DNA from: Prochlorococcus sp. MIT 0701 | Lineage (GTDB): Bacteria > Cyanobacteriota > Cyanobacteriia > PCC-6307 > Cyanobiaceae | Reading direction: 5' to 3' | Assembly (NCBI RefSeq): GCF_000760295.1 | Contig: NZ_JNBA01000036.1 | Span: 1-64,000, forward strand | DNA length: 64,000 nucleotides | In this document: in pieces, positions 56,008-64,000 of the stretch | Position numbering within the stretch: the stretch's first letter is position 1 | Layout of the letters: each line of letters starts with the position of its first letter | Made by a program: the position numbers and the translations under genes | The notes under the pieces: generated by a model | Seen by the model: the letters and a program-made list of their open reading frames with translations, nothing else | What the model was told of the DNA's origin: nothing | Database searches by the model: none

Positions 56008-56406
56008 TTAGTTGATTGATTCGACAGCCACCTTGTTGGCATAGGTGGCTGCGTCCATCAGATCCTGCAATTGAGCTGGGTCCGCCGGGCGAACCAAGAG
56101 CAGCCACCCCTCACCATGAGGATCATTTTGGAGTTCATCCGGGTTGGAAAGCACCGACTCATTAATCCGCACCAGCTCACCGCTGATCGGAGCATGCAAA
56201 TCCTCGACAGCTTTCACCGACTCAACGGAACCGAAAGTGGTGCCGCGATCAAGGAGATCGCCCACCTCCGGCAAATCCACAAACACAATGTCACCCAACT
56301 GATCAACAGCAAAGGCACTGATGCCTACCCGCACCAATTCACCATCCAAGCTGGCGTATTCATGGGTATCGGCAAACCGAAATTGGTCGGGGAATTGGAA
56401 AGCCAT
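56008..56406 (-). CDS. gcvH: GcvH, glycine cleavage H protein
   Basis: GcvH carries the lipoyl arm that shuttles the aminomethyl group between P-, T- and L-proteins. From ATG at 56406 (MAFQFPDQFRFADTHEYASL) it has 132 residues. The lipoylated lysine is Lys65 in GSVESVKAVEDLH. The barrel-type hybrid motif (GDIVFVDLPEVGDLLDRGTT) is complete. The frame extends to 56430 but that would overlap the upstream gene. It sits 20 bases after that gene and upstream of gcvP. Confidence 0.96.
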   Translation of the reverse strand: MAFQFPDQFRFADTHEYASLDGELVRVGISAFAVDQLGDIVFVDLPEVGDLLDRGTTFGSVESVKAVEDLHAPISGELVRINESVLSNPDELQNDPHGEGWLLLVRPADPAQLQDLMDAATYANKVAVESIN

Positions 56407-56426
56407 CGAGCCTGGCGAGGCAAAGC

Positions 56427-57728
56427 TCACCCAGTCTGGGGTACATCCAGCAAACCGGCGCGAACCAAAGCCACCAAAGCTCGGATCAGTGCCAATTCCA
56501 CATGAGTGCGATGGGTACCTCCCTGCACATAGAGGTTGTAAGGGGGGCGCAAGGGAGCATCTGCAGAAAACTCACTGGTGCTGCCGTCGATAAATGTTCC
56601 TCCTGCCATCACCAAATCGCTTGCATAGCCAGGCATCGCTGCCGGCACAGGATCGAGATAGGCGCCAACAGGTGAACATGCCTGAAAGGCCCTGCAAACA
56701 ACTTTCAAAACCTCAGGGTCTCCAAGCTGTACCGCCTGAATTAAATCGCTACGAAAGGCCCCCATAGAGGGCTTCACTGCAAAGCCCAAAGTGTCGAACA
56801 CACCCGCGACCAAATCAGCTCCGATCAATGCCTCTGCCACCATTTGTGGAGCTAAGAACAGCCCCTGCAACACCAACCGATAAAGATCAAAGCCAGTGCC
56901 TCCCTGACTACCGATCCCTGGGGCAGTGAGCCGGCAGCAAGCCTGCTCCACCAAATCAGCCCGACCGGCGACATAGCCACCAGTTGGAGCAATCGTGCCA
57001 CCGAGATTTTTGATCAAAGAGCCCGCAATCAGATCAGCACCAACTGCTGGGGGCTCCAAATCCTCAACAAGCTCGCCATAGCAATTGTCGACAAAACAGA
57101 CACACCCAGGCTGAGAGTTATGGATGCGATGACACAACTCACCAATAGCTTTGATCGAAAGAGATGACCGCGAGCTGTAGCCACAGCTGCGCTGAATCAA
57201 CACCATCCTTGTTGGCACCTCCAAGGCTCGTTCCAAGGCAGGGATATCCACACACCCCTCGGCAGTGAGGGGCAGCTGGTCATAAAAGATCCCTAATTCG
57301 GTTAAGGATCCCTGGCCGGATCCACGCAGACCAATCACTTCTTCAAGTGTGTCGTAAGGCTCTCCGGTCACTGACAAGAGTCGGTCACCAGGTCGAAGAA
57401 CGCCAAACAACGCAGTCGCAATTGCATGGGTACCACTCACAAACTGGAGTCGAACAGCTGCTTTCTCAGCACCAAGCACCCTTGCAAATACACGGTCAAC
57501 CACCTCCCGGGCCTGATCTCCATGGCCATAACCAGTGATGGAAGCAAAGTGTTGCGTGGCGACTCGTTCGCTGCTGAAAGCCTCCAAAACCTTCTCAAGG
57601 CGAACCGCTACGGCAGCCGTCCGCTCGCATGCGATCCCCTCAAGGCGCTGAGAGACAGAACCGACGTGCCGCCTGGCCCACGCCTGCACCAGCACTTCAT
57701 CAAAGCCAGCTGCGGGGAATGTCTTCAC
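56427..57728 (-). CDS. PLP enzyme of the methionine gamma-lyase / aluminium-resistance family
   Basis: The 433-residue protein belongs to the Met_gamma_lyase family (once called aluminium resistance protein). It has the fold type I PLP pattern QFVSGTHAIATALFGVLRPG (phosphate loop), VDNCYGELVEDLEP (Asp) and the Schiff-base lysine in AGSLIKNLGGTIAPTGGYVA. C-terminal APGIGSQGGTGFDLYRLVLQ and GGTHRTHVELALIRALV are family features. The natural substrate is not settled; a sulphur-amino-acid lyase is likely. It lies 20 bases upstream of gcvH and may be the first gene of a three-gene operon with gcvH and gcvP. Confidence 0.88.
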   Translation of the reverse strand: MKTFPAAGFDEVLVQAWARRHVGSVSQRLEGIACERTAAVAVRLEKVLEAFSSERVATQHFASITGYGHGDQAREVVDRVFARVLGAEKAAVRLQFVSGTHAIATALFGVLRPGDRLLSVTGEPYDTLEEVIGLRGSGQGSLTELGIFYDQLPLTAEGCVDIPALERALEVPTRMVLIQRSCGYSSRSSLSIKAIGELCHRIHNSQPGCVCFVDNCYGELVEDLEPPAVGADLIAGSLIKNLGGTIAPTGGYVAGRADLVEQACCRLTAPGIGSQGGTGFDLYRLVLQGLFLAPQMVAEALIGADLVAGVFDTLGFAVKPSMGAFRSDLIQAVQLGDPEVLKVVCRAFQACSPVGAYLDPVPAAMPGYASDLVMAGGTFIDGSTSEFSADAPLRPPYNLYVQGGTHRTHVELALIRALVALVRAGLLDVPQTG

Positions 57729-58006
57729 AACAATCCGGGGTCAGAATCAATCATCCCCATGCTGAATCCTCGTTGAACGTCAAACGAAATCGAGAGTTAA
57801 GAACTAGAGAGCAACATTGACAAAATCACAATTCACCGAACCCAGTCAGCGCAAATCATTGGCAAAACTGCCATAGCTCAGCACGCATCAAGAACATGCA
57901 CAGCTGAGCAAGGCCCCTGGAAACGGTTCCATAGTTCCTTTAGATTTGAACATGTCTCGGCCCTCCCCGCTCCACTCGCCTTACAAGCCAAGCGGCCGAC
58001 CCATCC

Positions 58007-58013
58007 AAAGGAG
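58007..58013 (+). promoter_or_regulatory. Shine-Dalgarno fixing a TTG start
   Basis: AAAGGAG lies 6 bases before TTG at 58020 and supports that codon as the start of the first desaturase. No in-frame ATG offers a better N-terminus. Confidence 0.7.
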
Positions 58014-58019
58014 TACCTC

Positions 58020-58940
58020 TTGGTTTCCCCTCTTCCGGTTTCTTCAGCCACAAACCGCCAGCAACGCTTGTGGGCTGCTGTAAAGGCTCATCGTGAGCCG
58101 CTGCCAGCCAAACAACGTCGACTCAAATGGGGCACCACCAGTTTCATGCTGGCCATGCATGTAGCAGCAACCTTCGCGCTGCTACCACGCTTTTGGAGCT
58201 GGCAAGGGTTGGTCGCTTTTGCCGTTCTTTATTGGACCACGGTGCTCGGGGTGACCTTGGGATTGCATCGACTTGTTGCTCACCGCAGCTTTGTCGTACC
58301 CGTTTGGCTGGAGAGAATTCTGGTAATCATGGCCACGCTTGCCTGCCAGAGTGGCCCCATCGAATGGGTGGCTCTGCATCGCCACCATCACCGCTACTCA
58401 GACCAAACCAATGACCACCACGACGCTGGCCGTGGCCTGTGGTGGGCCCACAGTGAATGGATGCTGCATGAGATTCCGGCGCTGGATCACATGGACCGCT
58501 TTGCAGGAGATCTGCTAGCCGACCCTTTCTTCCGATGGCTTGATCGCTGGTTCCTGCTGCTACAGATCCCTCTCGGTCTTGGTCTCTACTGGTACGGGGA
58601 AGTCGCCCAGGTGCACGGTGGAGGACTTGGCCTAGTGCTCTGGGCCATCCCCCTGCGACTGGTGGTTGTGTACCACGTGACCTGGTTTGTGAACTCGGCG
58701 ACCCATGCATTTGGCTACCGCAACTTCGACAGCCCAGACCTCTCTCGCAACTGCTGGTGGGTGGCGGTGCTGTCCTTCGGCGAGGGTTGGCACAACAACC
58801 ACCATGCTTATCCCTCCAGCGCCCGTCATGGCCTGCGCTGGTTTGAATTCGACATCACCTGGCAGCACGTGAAGGCGTTGCGTCGTCTTGGCCTGGCTCG
58901 TCGAGTCCAGCAAGCCCGCTACGTTTCCGGGGCTTCCTGA
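58020..58940 (+). CDS. acyl-lipid desaturase (DesC/delta-9 type)
   Basis: The 306-residue membrane enzyme puts double bonds into fatty acyl chains. Three His boxes that bind two irons are present: HRLVAHR, HRHHHRY and HNNHHAY. Two pairs of helices flank them (about 38-75 and 180-215). The start is TTG at 58020, supported by its ribosome binding site. It resembles the downstream gene at 59.7 kb and differs mainly in the N-terminus. Its last 22 bases overlap the convergent HTH-like gene. Confidence 0.92.
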   Translation: MVSPLPVSSATNRQQRLWAAVKAHREPLPAKQRRLKWGTTSFMLAMHVAATFALLPRFWSWQGLVAFAVLYWTTVLGVTLGLHRLVAHRSFVVPVWLERILVIMATLACQSGPIEWVALHRHHHRYSDQTNDHHDAGRGLWWAHSEWMLHEIPALDHMDRFAGDLLADPFFRWLDRWFLLLQIPLGLGLYWYGEVAQVHGGGLGLVLWAIPLRLVVVYHVTWFVNSATHAFGYRNFDSPDLSRNCWWVAVLSFGEGWHNNHHAYPSSARHGLRWFEFDITWQHVKALRRLGLARRVQQARYVSGAS

Positions 58941-59671
58941 TCAACCAACAACTCTGAGCGGGCCCTTAGATCATCCAGGAACCCCTCTGCTCCCTGTCTA
59001 TTAACTCCACCCAAGGCCACCTGAGTTGCGTGCAGATCAAGCAATTCACCATCGAGCTCCTCAGCGTTGTAATCCCTCAAACCAGCCATCACCTCCGCAA
59101 AACGTTCCCTTCGATGCGCCTTAGTGACTGGATAAGCCTCCATCACCTTGTCCCGGCAATGACGCCAAGATTTTCCATTGCATAGACAATCAGCCAAAGC
59201 AGCACTAAGAGCTGCGGCCTCATCTTCTTCAATTCGCCAATCAAAGCCCGAAGGCAAGGCAGCAAGACCCACAAAAATCTCAAACAGAGCGCCAGCTCCG
59301 AGTGGCTCACCATCTTCTCCTTCCAGAGGAAGAGAACTTTCCGAAAGCACCTTGAGTAAGTCGGGATGACCCTCAACCAAGCGATCACGAATCGGCTCTA
59401 GACCGGCATGAAGGATGGCGTTGGCTTGACCCAATGCCAGAAACACTTCGGGGCCTGGTGAAGCGAGTTTGCCGTTGCGCAGATTAGAGATCTGAGAATT
59501 GTGCACCCGGCCAAGATCCAGGCATTCAGCCAGAGCCGGCAAGACCTTATGTGACCAACCATTGCGCTCATGCCAGACATGAATGAGATGAGCCATGGCC
59601 CGGCGCCCATCATCCAAGCGCTCGCGATAGCCCCTGGTCGCCGAATCAGATTCAACATCAGGCTTGGTCAC
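58919..59671 (-). CDS. hypothetical protein with a possible helix-turn-helix
   Basis: The 250-residue protein was not matched to a named family. Residues of about 30-85 (GWSHKVLPALAECLDLGRVH, then NSQISNLRNGKLASPGPEVF) have the spacing of an XRE-like helix-turn-helix, with SQISNLRNGK as the recognition part. The rest is acidic and mostly alpha-helical, without membrane segments. It starts with GTG, 51 bases from the start of the second desaturase, and its end overlaps the first desaturase by 22 bases. This placement suggests a desaturase regulator. Confidence 0.7.
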   Translation of the reverse strand: MTKPDVESDSATRGYRERLDDGRRAMAHLIHVWHERNGWSHKVLPALAECLDLGRVHNSQISNLRNGKLASPGPEVFLALGQANAILHAGLEPIRDRLVEGHPDLLKVLSESSLPLEGEDGEPLGAGALFEIFVGLAALPSGFDWRIEEDEAAALSAALADCLCNGKSWRHCRDKVMEAYPVTKAHRRERFAEVMAGLRDYNAEELDGELLDLHATQVALGGVNRQGAEGFLDDLRARSELLVDQEAPET

Positions 59672-59722
59672 TGGATAAGGATCCGTATCGTGTATAGTTT
59701 AGGCACATTCGACAGATCGCTC
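59672..59722. promoter_or_regulatory. 51-bp divergent promoter region
   Basis: The spacer between the HTH-like gene and the second desaturase contains TATAGT at 59693-59698, a plausible -10 box for the desaturase. Any upstream promoter element would lie inside the regulator's 5' end. The tight layout favours autoregulation by the HTH-like protein. Confidence 0.35.
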
Positions 59723-60655
59723 ATGGCCTCCAGAGTGATAGCAACGCCTTCAACAATAAGCAGACCTGCACCTTCGCATAAGGCCTCAAGCCTTTCCTCA
59801 AAACTTCAGCGCCCCTACACAAGCAAGGCCATTTGCCCACCCAAAGAATCAAGACGCTGGGGAACGATCGGATTCATGATCGGCATTCATGCCCTATCCA
59901 TCCTGGCCCTGCTACCCCGTTTCTGGAGCTGGCAAGCGATCACAACCCTTCTCGTCCTCTACTGGGTCACGGCCTGCCTCGGGGTGACGATCGGCTACCA
60001 CCGTCTGCTCTCACACCGCTCGTTCCGCGTACCCCACTGGCTGGAGCGCTTCTTTGCCACCTGCGGAACCTTGAGCTGCCAACACGGTCCACTCGACTGG
60101 GTAGGACTCCATCGTCACCACCACAAGTTTTCCGATACTGACCCCGACCACCACAACAGTCATAAGGGCTTCTGGTGGAGCCACATGGGCTGGATGTTCG
60201 AACCCATTCCAGCCATGCAGGTAGTGCCACGCCTCACTGTTGACCTGGCCGCGGATCCCTATTACCGCTGGCTTAACAAGTACTTTCTACTGTTGCAGCT
60301 CCCGCTAGCCGGTCTGCTCTTCTGGATCGGCAGCGTCAGTGGAGCTGGTGGTTGGGCCCTCGTGCTGTGGGGTATCCCCTTGCGCCTAACGATCGTTTAT
60401 CACATCACCTGGCTGGTCAATTCCGCCACTCACTGCTGGGGGACTGTGGCCTTCGACAGCGGTGATAACTCCCGCAACAACCCTTGGGTAGCAGCTCTTA
60501 CCTTCGGCGAAGGTTGGCACAACAACCACCACGCCTTCCCGCACTCCGCCATTCATGGACTCCAGCGCGGTCAGATCGACCTCACCTGGCAGCACATCCG
60601 CCTGATGCGAGCCCTAGGCTTGGCTCGCAAGATCCGGCTACCGATCACATCGTAA
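59723..60655 (+). CDS. second acyl-lipid desaturase (DesC/delta-9 type)
   Basis: The 310-residue protein has the three His boxes HRLLSHR, HRHHHKF and HNNHHAF and the same helix layout as the first desaturase. ATG at 59723 ([20 protein letters not shown]) was chosen; the frame runs upstream into the divergent gene. The N-terminal 40 residues are Ser/Pro-rich and not shared with the paralogue. Two neighbouring delta-9-type desaturases may differ in sn-position or in induction by cold. It precedes rplI by 43 bases. Confidence 0.92.
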   Translation: MASRVIATPSTISRPAPSHKASSLSSKLQRPYTSKAICPPKESRRWGTIGFMIGIHALSILALLPRFWSWQAITTLLVLYWVTACLGVTIGYHRLLSHRSFRVPHWLERFFATCGTLSCQHGPLDWVGLHRHHHKFSDTDPDHHNSHKGFWWSHMGWMFEPIPAMQVVPRLTVDLAADPYYRWLNKYFLLLQLPLAGLLFWIGSVSGAGGWALVLWGIPLRLTIVYHITWLVNSATHCWGTVAFDSGDNSRNNPWVAALTFGEGWHNNHHAFPHSAIHGLQRGQIDLTWQHIRLMRALGLARKIRLPITS

Positions 60656-60698
60656 GGTTGTCGATCGCTCAACAGTCGTCGTCCGTCTTCTTATCGCC

Positions 60699-61157
60699 AT
60701 GGCCAAGCGCGTACAAGTCGTCCTGAACGAAGACGTCCTCAGCCTCGGCAAGGACGGCGACCTGGTAGAGGTTGCTCCTGGTTATGCCCGCAACTTCCTT
60801 CTCCCCTTCGGCAAGGCTGTCCCTGTGACCCCAGCCGTGATGAAACAGGTCGGTCACCGACGTGCCAAGCAGGCCGAACAACAGGCGGCAATCAAGCAGG
60901 AAGCCCTGGACTTCCAAACCGCTCTGGTCACAATCGGACGTTTCACCGTTAAAAAGCAAACCGGCGAAGACGATGTCTTGTTTGGCACAGTCACCAATGG
61001 TGATGTCGCTGAAGTAATCGAAACAGCCACAAAGAAGGAGATCGACCGCCGCAATATCATCGTTCCGGAAATTCACCGGACCGGTAGCTACAAGGTGCAA
61101 GTGAAACTGCACAATGAAGTCAACGCCGAAATCAACCTCGAAGTCGTCAGCTACTGA
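60699..61157 (+). CDS. rplI: ribosomal protein L9
   Basis: L9 binds the base of the L1 stalk of the 50S subunit. The 152-residue protein has the N-terminal [20 protein letters not shown] fold, the [17 protein letters not shown]-binding segment, a long linking helix and the C-terminal domain ending EINLEVVSY. It lies directly before dnaB, a frequent pairing in bacteria. It probably shares transcription with dnaB. Confidence 0.97.
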   Translation: MAKRVQVVLNEDVLSLGKDGDLVEVAPGYARNFLLPFGKAVPVTPAVMKQVGHRRAKQAEQQAAIKQEALDFQTALVTIGRFTVKKQTGEDDVLFGTVTNGDVAEVIETATKKEIDRRNIIVPEIHRTGSYKVQVKLHNEVNAEINLEVVSY

Positions 61158-61219
61158 TTGCTGGCAAGGCTTGCCAAACAAGCCAAAGTGGGTCTCCTTA
61201 TAACGTCAGCTCCTCATCC

Positions 61220-62638
61220 ATGGTGAGCGCCCCCCTACCAAACAACGGCGATACCGCCGCAGAGGGGTCCCGTCCCTTAAGGAAAGCCTCTGCCACATCT
61301 CGAGAACCGAGATTTGAAGCCCTGCCAGACTCCGTGCCTCCTCAAAATCTGGAGGCAGAGGAAGCTGTTCTAGGAGGGATCCTCCTCGATCCTGATGCCA
61401 TCGGCAGAGTGGTCGATGTGCTCCAACCTGAGGCTTTTTATCTCAACGCCCATCGAGAGATCTTCCGCACAGCCCTGATGCTTCACAGCCAGGGCAAGCC
61501 CACCGACCTCACAGCAATGAGCGCCTGGTTGGCCGACACAGGATCCCTGGAGAAGGTAGGTGGCAGCAACCGTCTAATCGAGCTTGTAGAGCGCGTCGCC
61601 TCCACTGCATCCATCGAGCAAGTGGCCCGTTTGGTCATGGACAAATTCCTGCGGCGACAGTTGATTCGCTCAGGAAACGAAGTGATTCAACTCGGCTTTG
61701 ACCAGGGCCTGCCGATGGAACAGGTTCTCGACAAAGCAGAACAAACAATTTTTGCGATTAGCCAGGAAAAACCATCCAAAGGGCTCACCCCCACAGCAGA
61801 AATCCTTACCAGCACCTTCAACGAGATCGAAAGCCGCTCACTGGGCACGTCCGTCGCAGGCATCCCAGTGAACTTCTACGACCTGGATGCCATGACCCAG
61901 GGGCTGCAGCGCAGTGACCTAATCATTGTGGCTGGCCGCCCCGCCATGGGCAAAACCTCAATGGTGCTCAATCTGACCAAAAACGTAGCCCAACTCCACA
62001 ACCTGCCTGTGTGCGTGTTCAGCCTGGAGATGAGCAAGGAGCAACTCACCTATCGACTGCTCTCAATGGAGGTTGGCATTGAGAGCAGTCGACTGAGAAC
62101 AGGCCGTTTACGGCAGGAGGAGTGGCCTCTTTTGGGCCAGGGCATCAACACCCTTGGTCAGCTACCGATCTACATCGATGACAAACCCAATTCAGGCGTT
62201 CTGGAGATGCGTTCTCTCTCCAGGCGACTGATGGCCGAACAAGGCAAAGAGCTAGGGCTCATCGTGATCGACTACCTACAGCTAATGGAGGGCTCCACGC
62301 CTGACAACCGTGTCCAGGAACTCTCCCGGATTACCCGTGGCCTTAAGGGCATGGCCAGGGAACTAAACGTACCTGTGATTGCCTTATCACAGCTCAGCCG
62401 TGGGGTGGAATCCCGCACCAACAAACGCCCAATGCTCAGCGACCTGCGCGAGTCAGGCTCAATCGAACAGGACGCCGACCTGGTGCTGATGATCTACCGC
62501 GACGAGTACTACAACCCAGAAACCCCCGACCGCGGCATCACCGAAGTCATCGTGACCAAGCACCGCAACGGCCCTGTCGGCACAGTAAAACTGCTGTTCG
62601 AGCCACAATTCACACGGTTCCGCAACCTGGCGGCCTAA
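61220..62638 (+). CDS. dnaB: DnaB, replicative DNA helicase
   Basis: DnaB unwinds DNA at the replication fork as a hexamer. The 472-residue protein has the N-terminal helical domain ([20 protein letters not shown]) and a RecA-like core with Walker [10 protein letters not shown], Walker [11 protein letters not shown] and the [16 protein letters not shown] loop. No intein interrupts it; some cyanobacterial dnaB genes carry one. ATG at 61220 gives an N-terminal extension of about 40 residues before the conserved domain, as in other cyanobacteria. Confidence 0.97.
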   Translation: MVSAPLPNNGDTAAEGSRPLRKASATSREPRFEALPDSVPPQNLEAEEAVLGGILLDPDAIGRVVDVLQPEAFYLNAHREIFRTALMLHSQGKPTDLTAMSAWLADTGSLEKVGGSNRLIELVERVASTASIEQVARLVMDKFLRRQLIRSGNEVIQLGFDQGLPMEQVLDKAEQTIFAISQEKPSKGLTPTAEILTSTFNEIESRSLGTSVAGIPVNFYDLDAMTQGLQRSDLIIVAGRPAMGKTSMVLNLTKNVAQLHNLPVCVFSLEMSKEQLTYRLLSMEVGIESSRLRTGRLRQEEWPLLGQGINTLGQLPIYIDDKPNSGVLEMRSLSRRLMAEQGKELGLIVIDYLQLMEGSTPDNRVQELSRITRGLKGMARELNVPVIALSQLSRGVESRTNKRPMLSDLRESGSIEQDADLVLMIYRDEYYNPETPDRGITEVIVTKHRNGPVGTVKLLFEPQFTRFRNLAA

Positions 62639-62691
62639 AGCAGCAATACATTGATGATTTCCACTGTTCTCTAGAACTTCACGGGCCCCAT

Positions 62692-64000
62692 ATGCCCTTC
62701 AGTACTCCCCCTACCGAACACTTCGACGTCATCGTCGTCGGCGGTGGGCACGCCGGTTGTGAAGCCGCGATCACTGCAGCGCGCTTAGGCCTCTCCACAG
62801 CTTTATTCACCCTCAACCTCGATCGGATTGCCTGGCAACCGTGCAACCCCGCAGTGGGAGGTCCAGCCAAGAGTCAACTCGTGCATGAAGTGGATGCCCT
62901 TGGGGGTGTCATCGGGCGCCTGGCCGATGCGACAGCGCTGCAAAAACGTGTGCTCAATGCCAGCCGCGGCCCTGCCGTCTGGGCGCTTCGTGCTCAGACA
63001 GACAAACGTCTCTATGCGCGCCAGATGCTGCAGTTGCTGCAACAAACAGCCAACCTCTCTCTAAGAGAAGCGATGGTGACTGGTCTCGAAGTCAAAGGTG
63101 ATCCATCAGGTGGAGGGGAGCACTGGGAGCCGGCTCAAGGACAAGCGGCCCAGATCACAGGCGTTCGAACCTATTTCGGCAGTGTGTATCGAGCCAAAGC
63201 TGTCGTGCTAACCACCGGCACGTTCCTTGGTGGTCAGATCTGGGTTGGCAATCAATCCATGCCGGCAGGTCGTGCCGGCGAGCAAGCCGCAGAGGGGCTC
63301 ACCGAAGCCCTCGAGTCACTTGGCTTCCAAACCAATCGCCTCAAGACAGGCACTCCGGCCAGAGTCGATCGACGCAGCATTGCTCTCGATCAACTGGAAG
63401 AGCAACCCAGCGATGCCGCTGATCGCTTCTTCTCCTTCGACCCAACCGCCTGGGTCAGCGGTGAACAGATGAGCTGCCACATCACCCGCACCACCGCATC
63501 AACCCATCAGCTGATCAAAGAGAACCTCGAACTAACGCCTATCTATGGAGGCTTTCTCGACAGCAAAGGGCCGCGTTACTGCCCATCAATCGAAGACAAG
63601 ATCGTCCGTTTTGCTGACAAAGACTCTCACCAGATTTTTCTCGAACCGGAAGGTCGCGACACTCCAGAGATCTATGTGCAGGGATTCTCAACAGGGCTAC
63701 CTGAGCGGTTGCAACTCGACTTGCTACGCACCCTGCCAGGGCTTGAACAATGCGTAATGCTGCGACCCGCCTATGCAGTCGATTACGACTACCTTCCCGC
63801 CACACAGCTCAGTCCTTCATTGGAAACCAAACGCGTCAAAGGGCTGTTCACTGCTGGGCAACTGAATGGCACAACCGGCTATGAAGAAGCCGCCGCCCAA
63901 GGGCTGGTCGCAGGCCTCAATGCAGCAAGACAAATCAAAGGCGAGCCAGCCATTTATTTCCCACGCGAAGAGAGCTACATCGGCACGATGATCGATGACC
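62692..64000 (+). CDS. mnmG: MnmG (GidA), tRNA uridine-modifying enzyme (partial)
   Basis: MnmG works with MnmE to add carboxymethylaminomethyl to U34 of certain tRNAs, using FAD. The window holds the first 436 codons of a protein usually of about 630-650 residues; the rest lies beyond the edge. The FAD motif [12 protein letters not shown] (residues 16-27) and [13 protein letters not shown] are present, as are LTTGTFLGG and the [20 protein letters not shown] block. The start ATG at 62692 lies 53 bases after dnaB. Confidence 0.96.
   Translation, partial: MPFSTPPTEHFDVIVVGGGHAGCEAAITAARLGLSTALFTLNLDRIAWQPCNPAVGGPAKSQLVHEVDALGGVIGRLADATALQKRVLNASRGPAVWALRAQTDKRLYARQMLQLLQQTANLSLREAMVTGLEVKGDPSGGGEHWEPAQGQAAQITGVRTYFGSVYRAKAVVLTTGTFLGGQIWVGNQSMPAGRAGEQAAEGLTEALESLGFQTNRLKTGTPARVDRRSIALDQLEEQPSDAADRFFSFDPTAWVSGEQMSCHITRTTASTHQLIKENLELTPIYGGFLDSKGPRYCPSIEDKIVRFADKDSHQIFLEPEGRDTPEIYVQGFSTGLPERLQLDLLRTLPGLEQCVMLRPAYAVDYDYLPATQLSPSLETKRVKGLFTAGQLNGTTGYEEAAAQGLVAGLNAARQIKGEPAIYFPREESYIGTMIDD

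Noticed and set aside
1-64000. tRNA, rRNA, insertion sequences, prophage or attachment sites
   Set aside because: Reading both strands gave no T-loop or anticodon arm pattern, transposase, integrase or flanking repeat; a tRNA scan would be decisive.

Overview
The window looks like chromosome from a marine picocyanobacterium, most likely a low-light Prochlorococcus of the MIT9313 type or a close Synechococcus. The reasons are roughly 50% GC, short intergenic spacers, typical cyanobacterial housekeeping genes (flavodiiron pair, DesC-like desaturases, gatB, thiO, speA) and a Nif11-leader precursor of the prochlorosin kind. No tRNA, rRNA, CRISPR array, transposase or integrase was recognised.

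Layout. 0-1 kb holds the edge of a reverse-strand gene, two reverse-strand terminators and a Nif11/prochlorosin-like precursor. 1-6 kb carries argJ, coaE, gatB and thiO. 6.8-13.9 kb is a four-gene forward operon: a double cyclic-nucleotide-binding-fold protein, an ABC exporter, an HlyD-like adaptor and a C39-peptidase/ABC exporter. It matches the NHLM/prochlorosin type of leader-peptide export system and is the obvious route for precursors like the one at 0.4-0.7 kb; no lanthionine synthetase is in the window. 13.9-22.2 kb is a signalling zone: a CHASE2 adenylate cyclase with a FecR-like secreted protein, ndk, a decayed CHASE2 copy, an MscS-like channel with a cNMP domain and a second CHASE2 cyclase. 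22.2-29.9 kb is a two-partner-secretion island: reverse-strand haemagglutinin-type exoprotein, CHAT protease-like protein and DUF928-like protein, with the divergent TpsB transporter, whose reading frame lacks a normal start codon.

30-35 kb holds speA, a 9-bp tandem repeat, a Crp-family regulator, a frameshifted CHASE2 gene with a 24-bp coding tandem repeat, and a small cNMP-fold protein. 35-43 kb holds alaS, an SNF2 helicase with a SWIM zinc-finger partner and a MEKHLA protein. 43-52 kb holds a tripartite TRAP transporter, the flv3-flv1 flavodiiron pair, rubrerythrin and an FMN reductase. 53-58 kb holds gcvP, gcvH and a methionine gamma-lyase-family enzyme. 58-60.7 kb holds two desaturases flanking a putative HTH protein. 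rplI, dnaB and the start of mnmG close the window.

Three themes connect the accessory genes. One is peptide export (Nif11 precursor plus NHLM-type transporters). One is surface display (TpsA/TpsB with CHAT, DUF928 and FecR partners). One is cAMP signalling: two cyclases, two broken CHASE2 copies, and four genes with cNMP-binding folds, of which only the channel and the Crp-like regulator keep the canonical phosphate-binding arginine.
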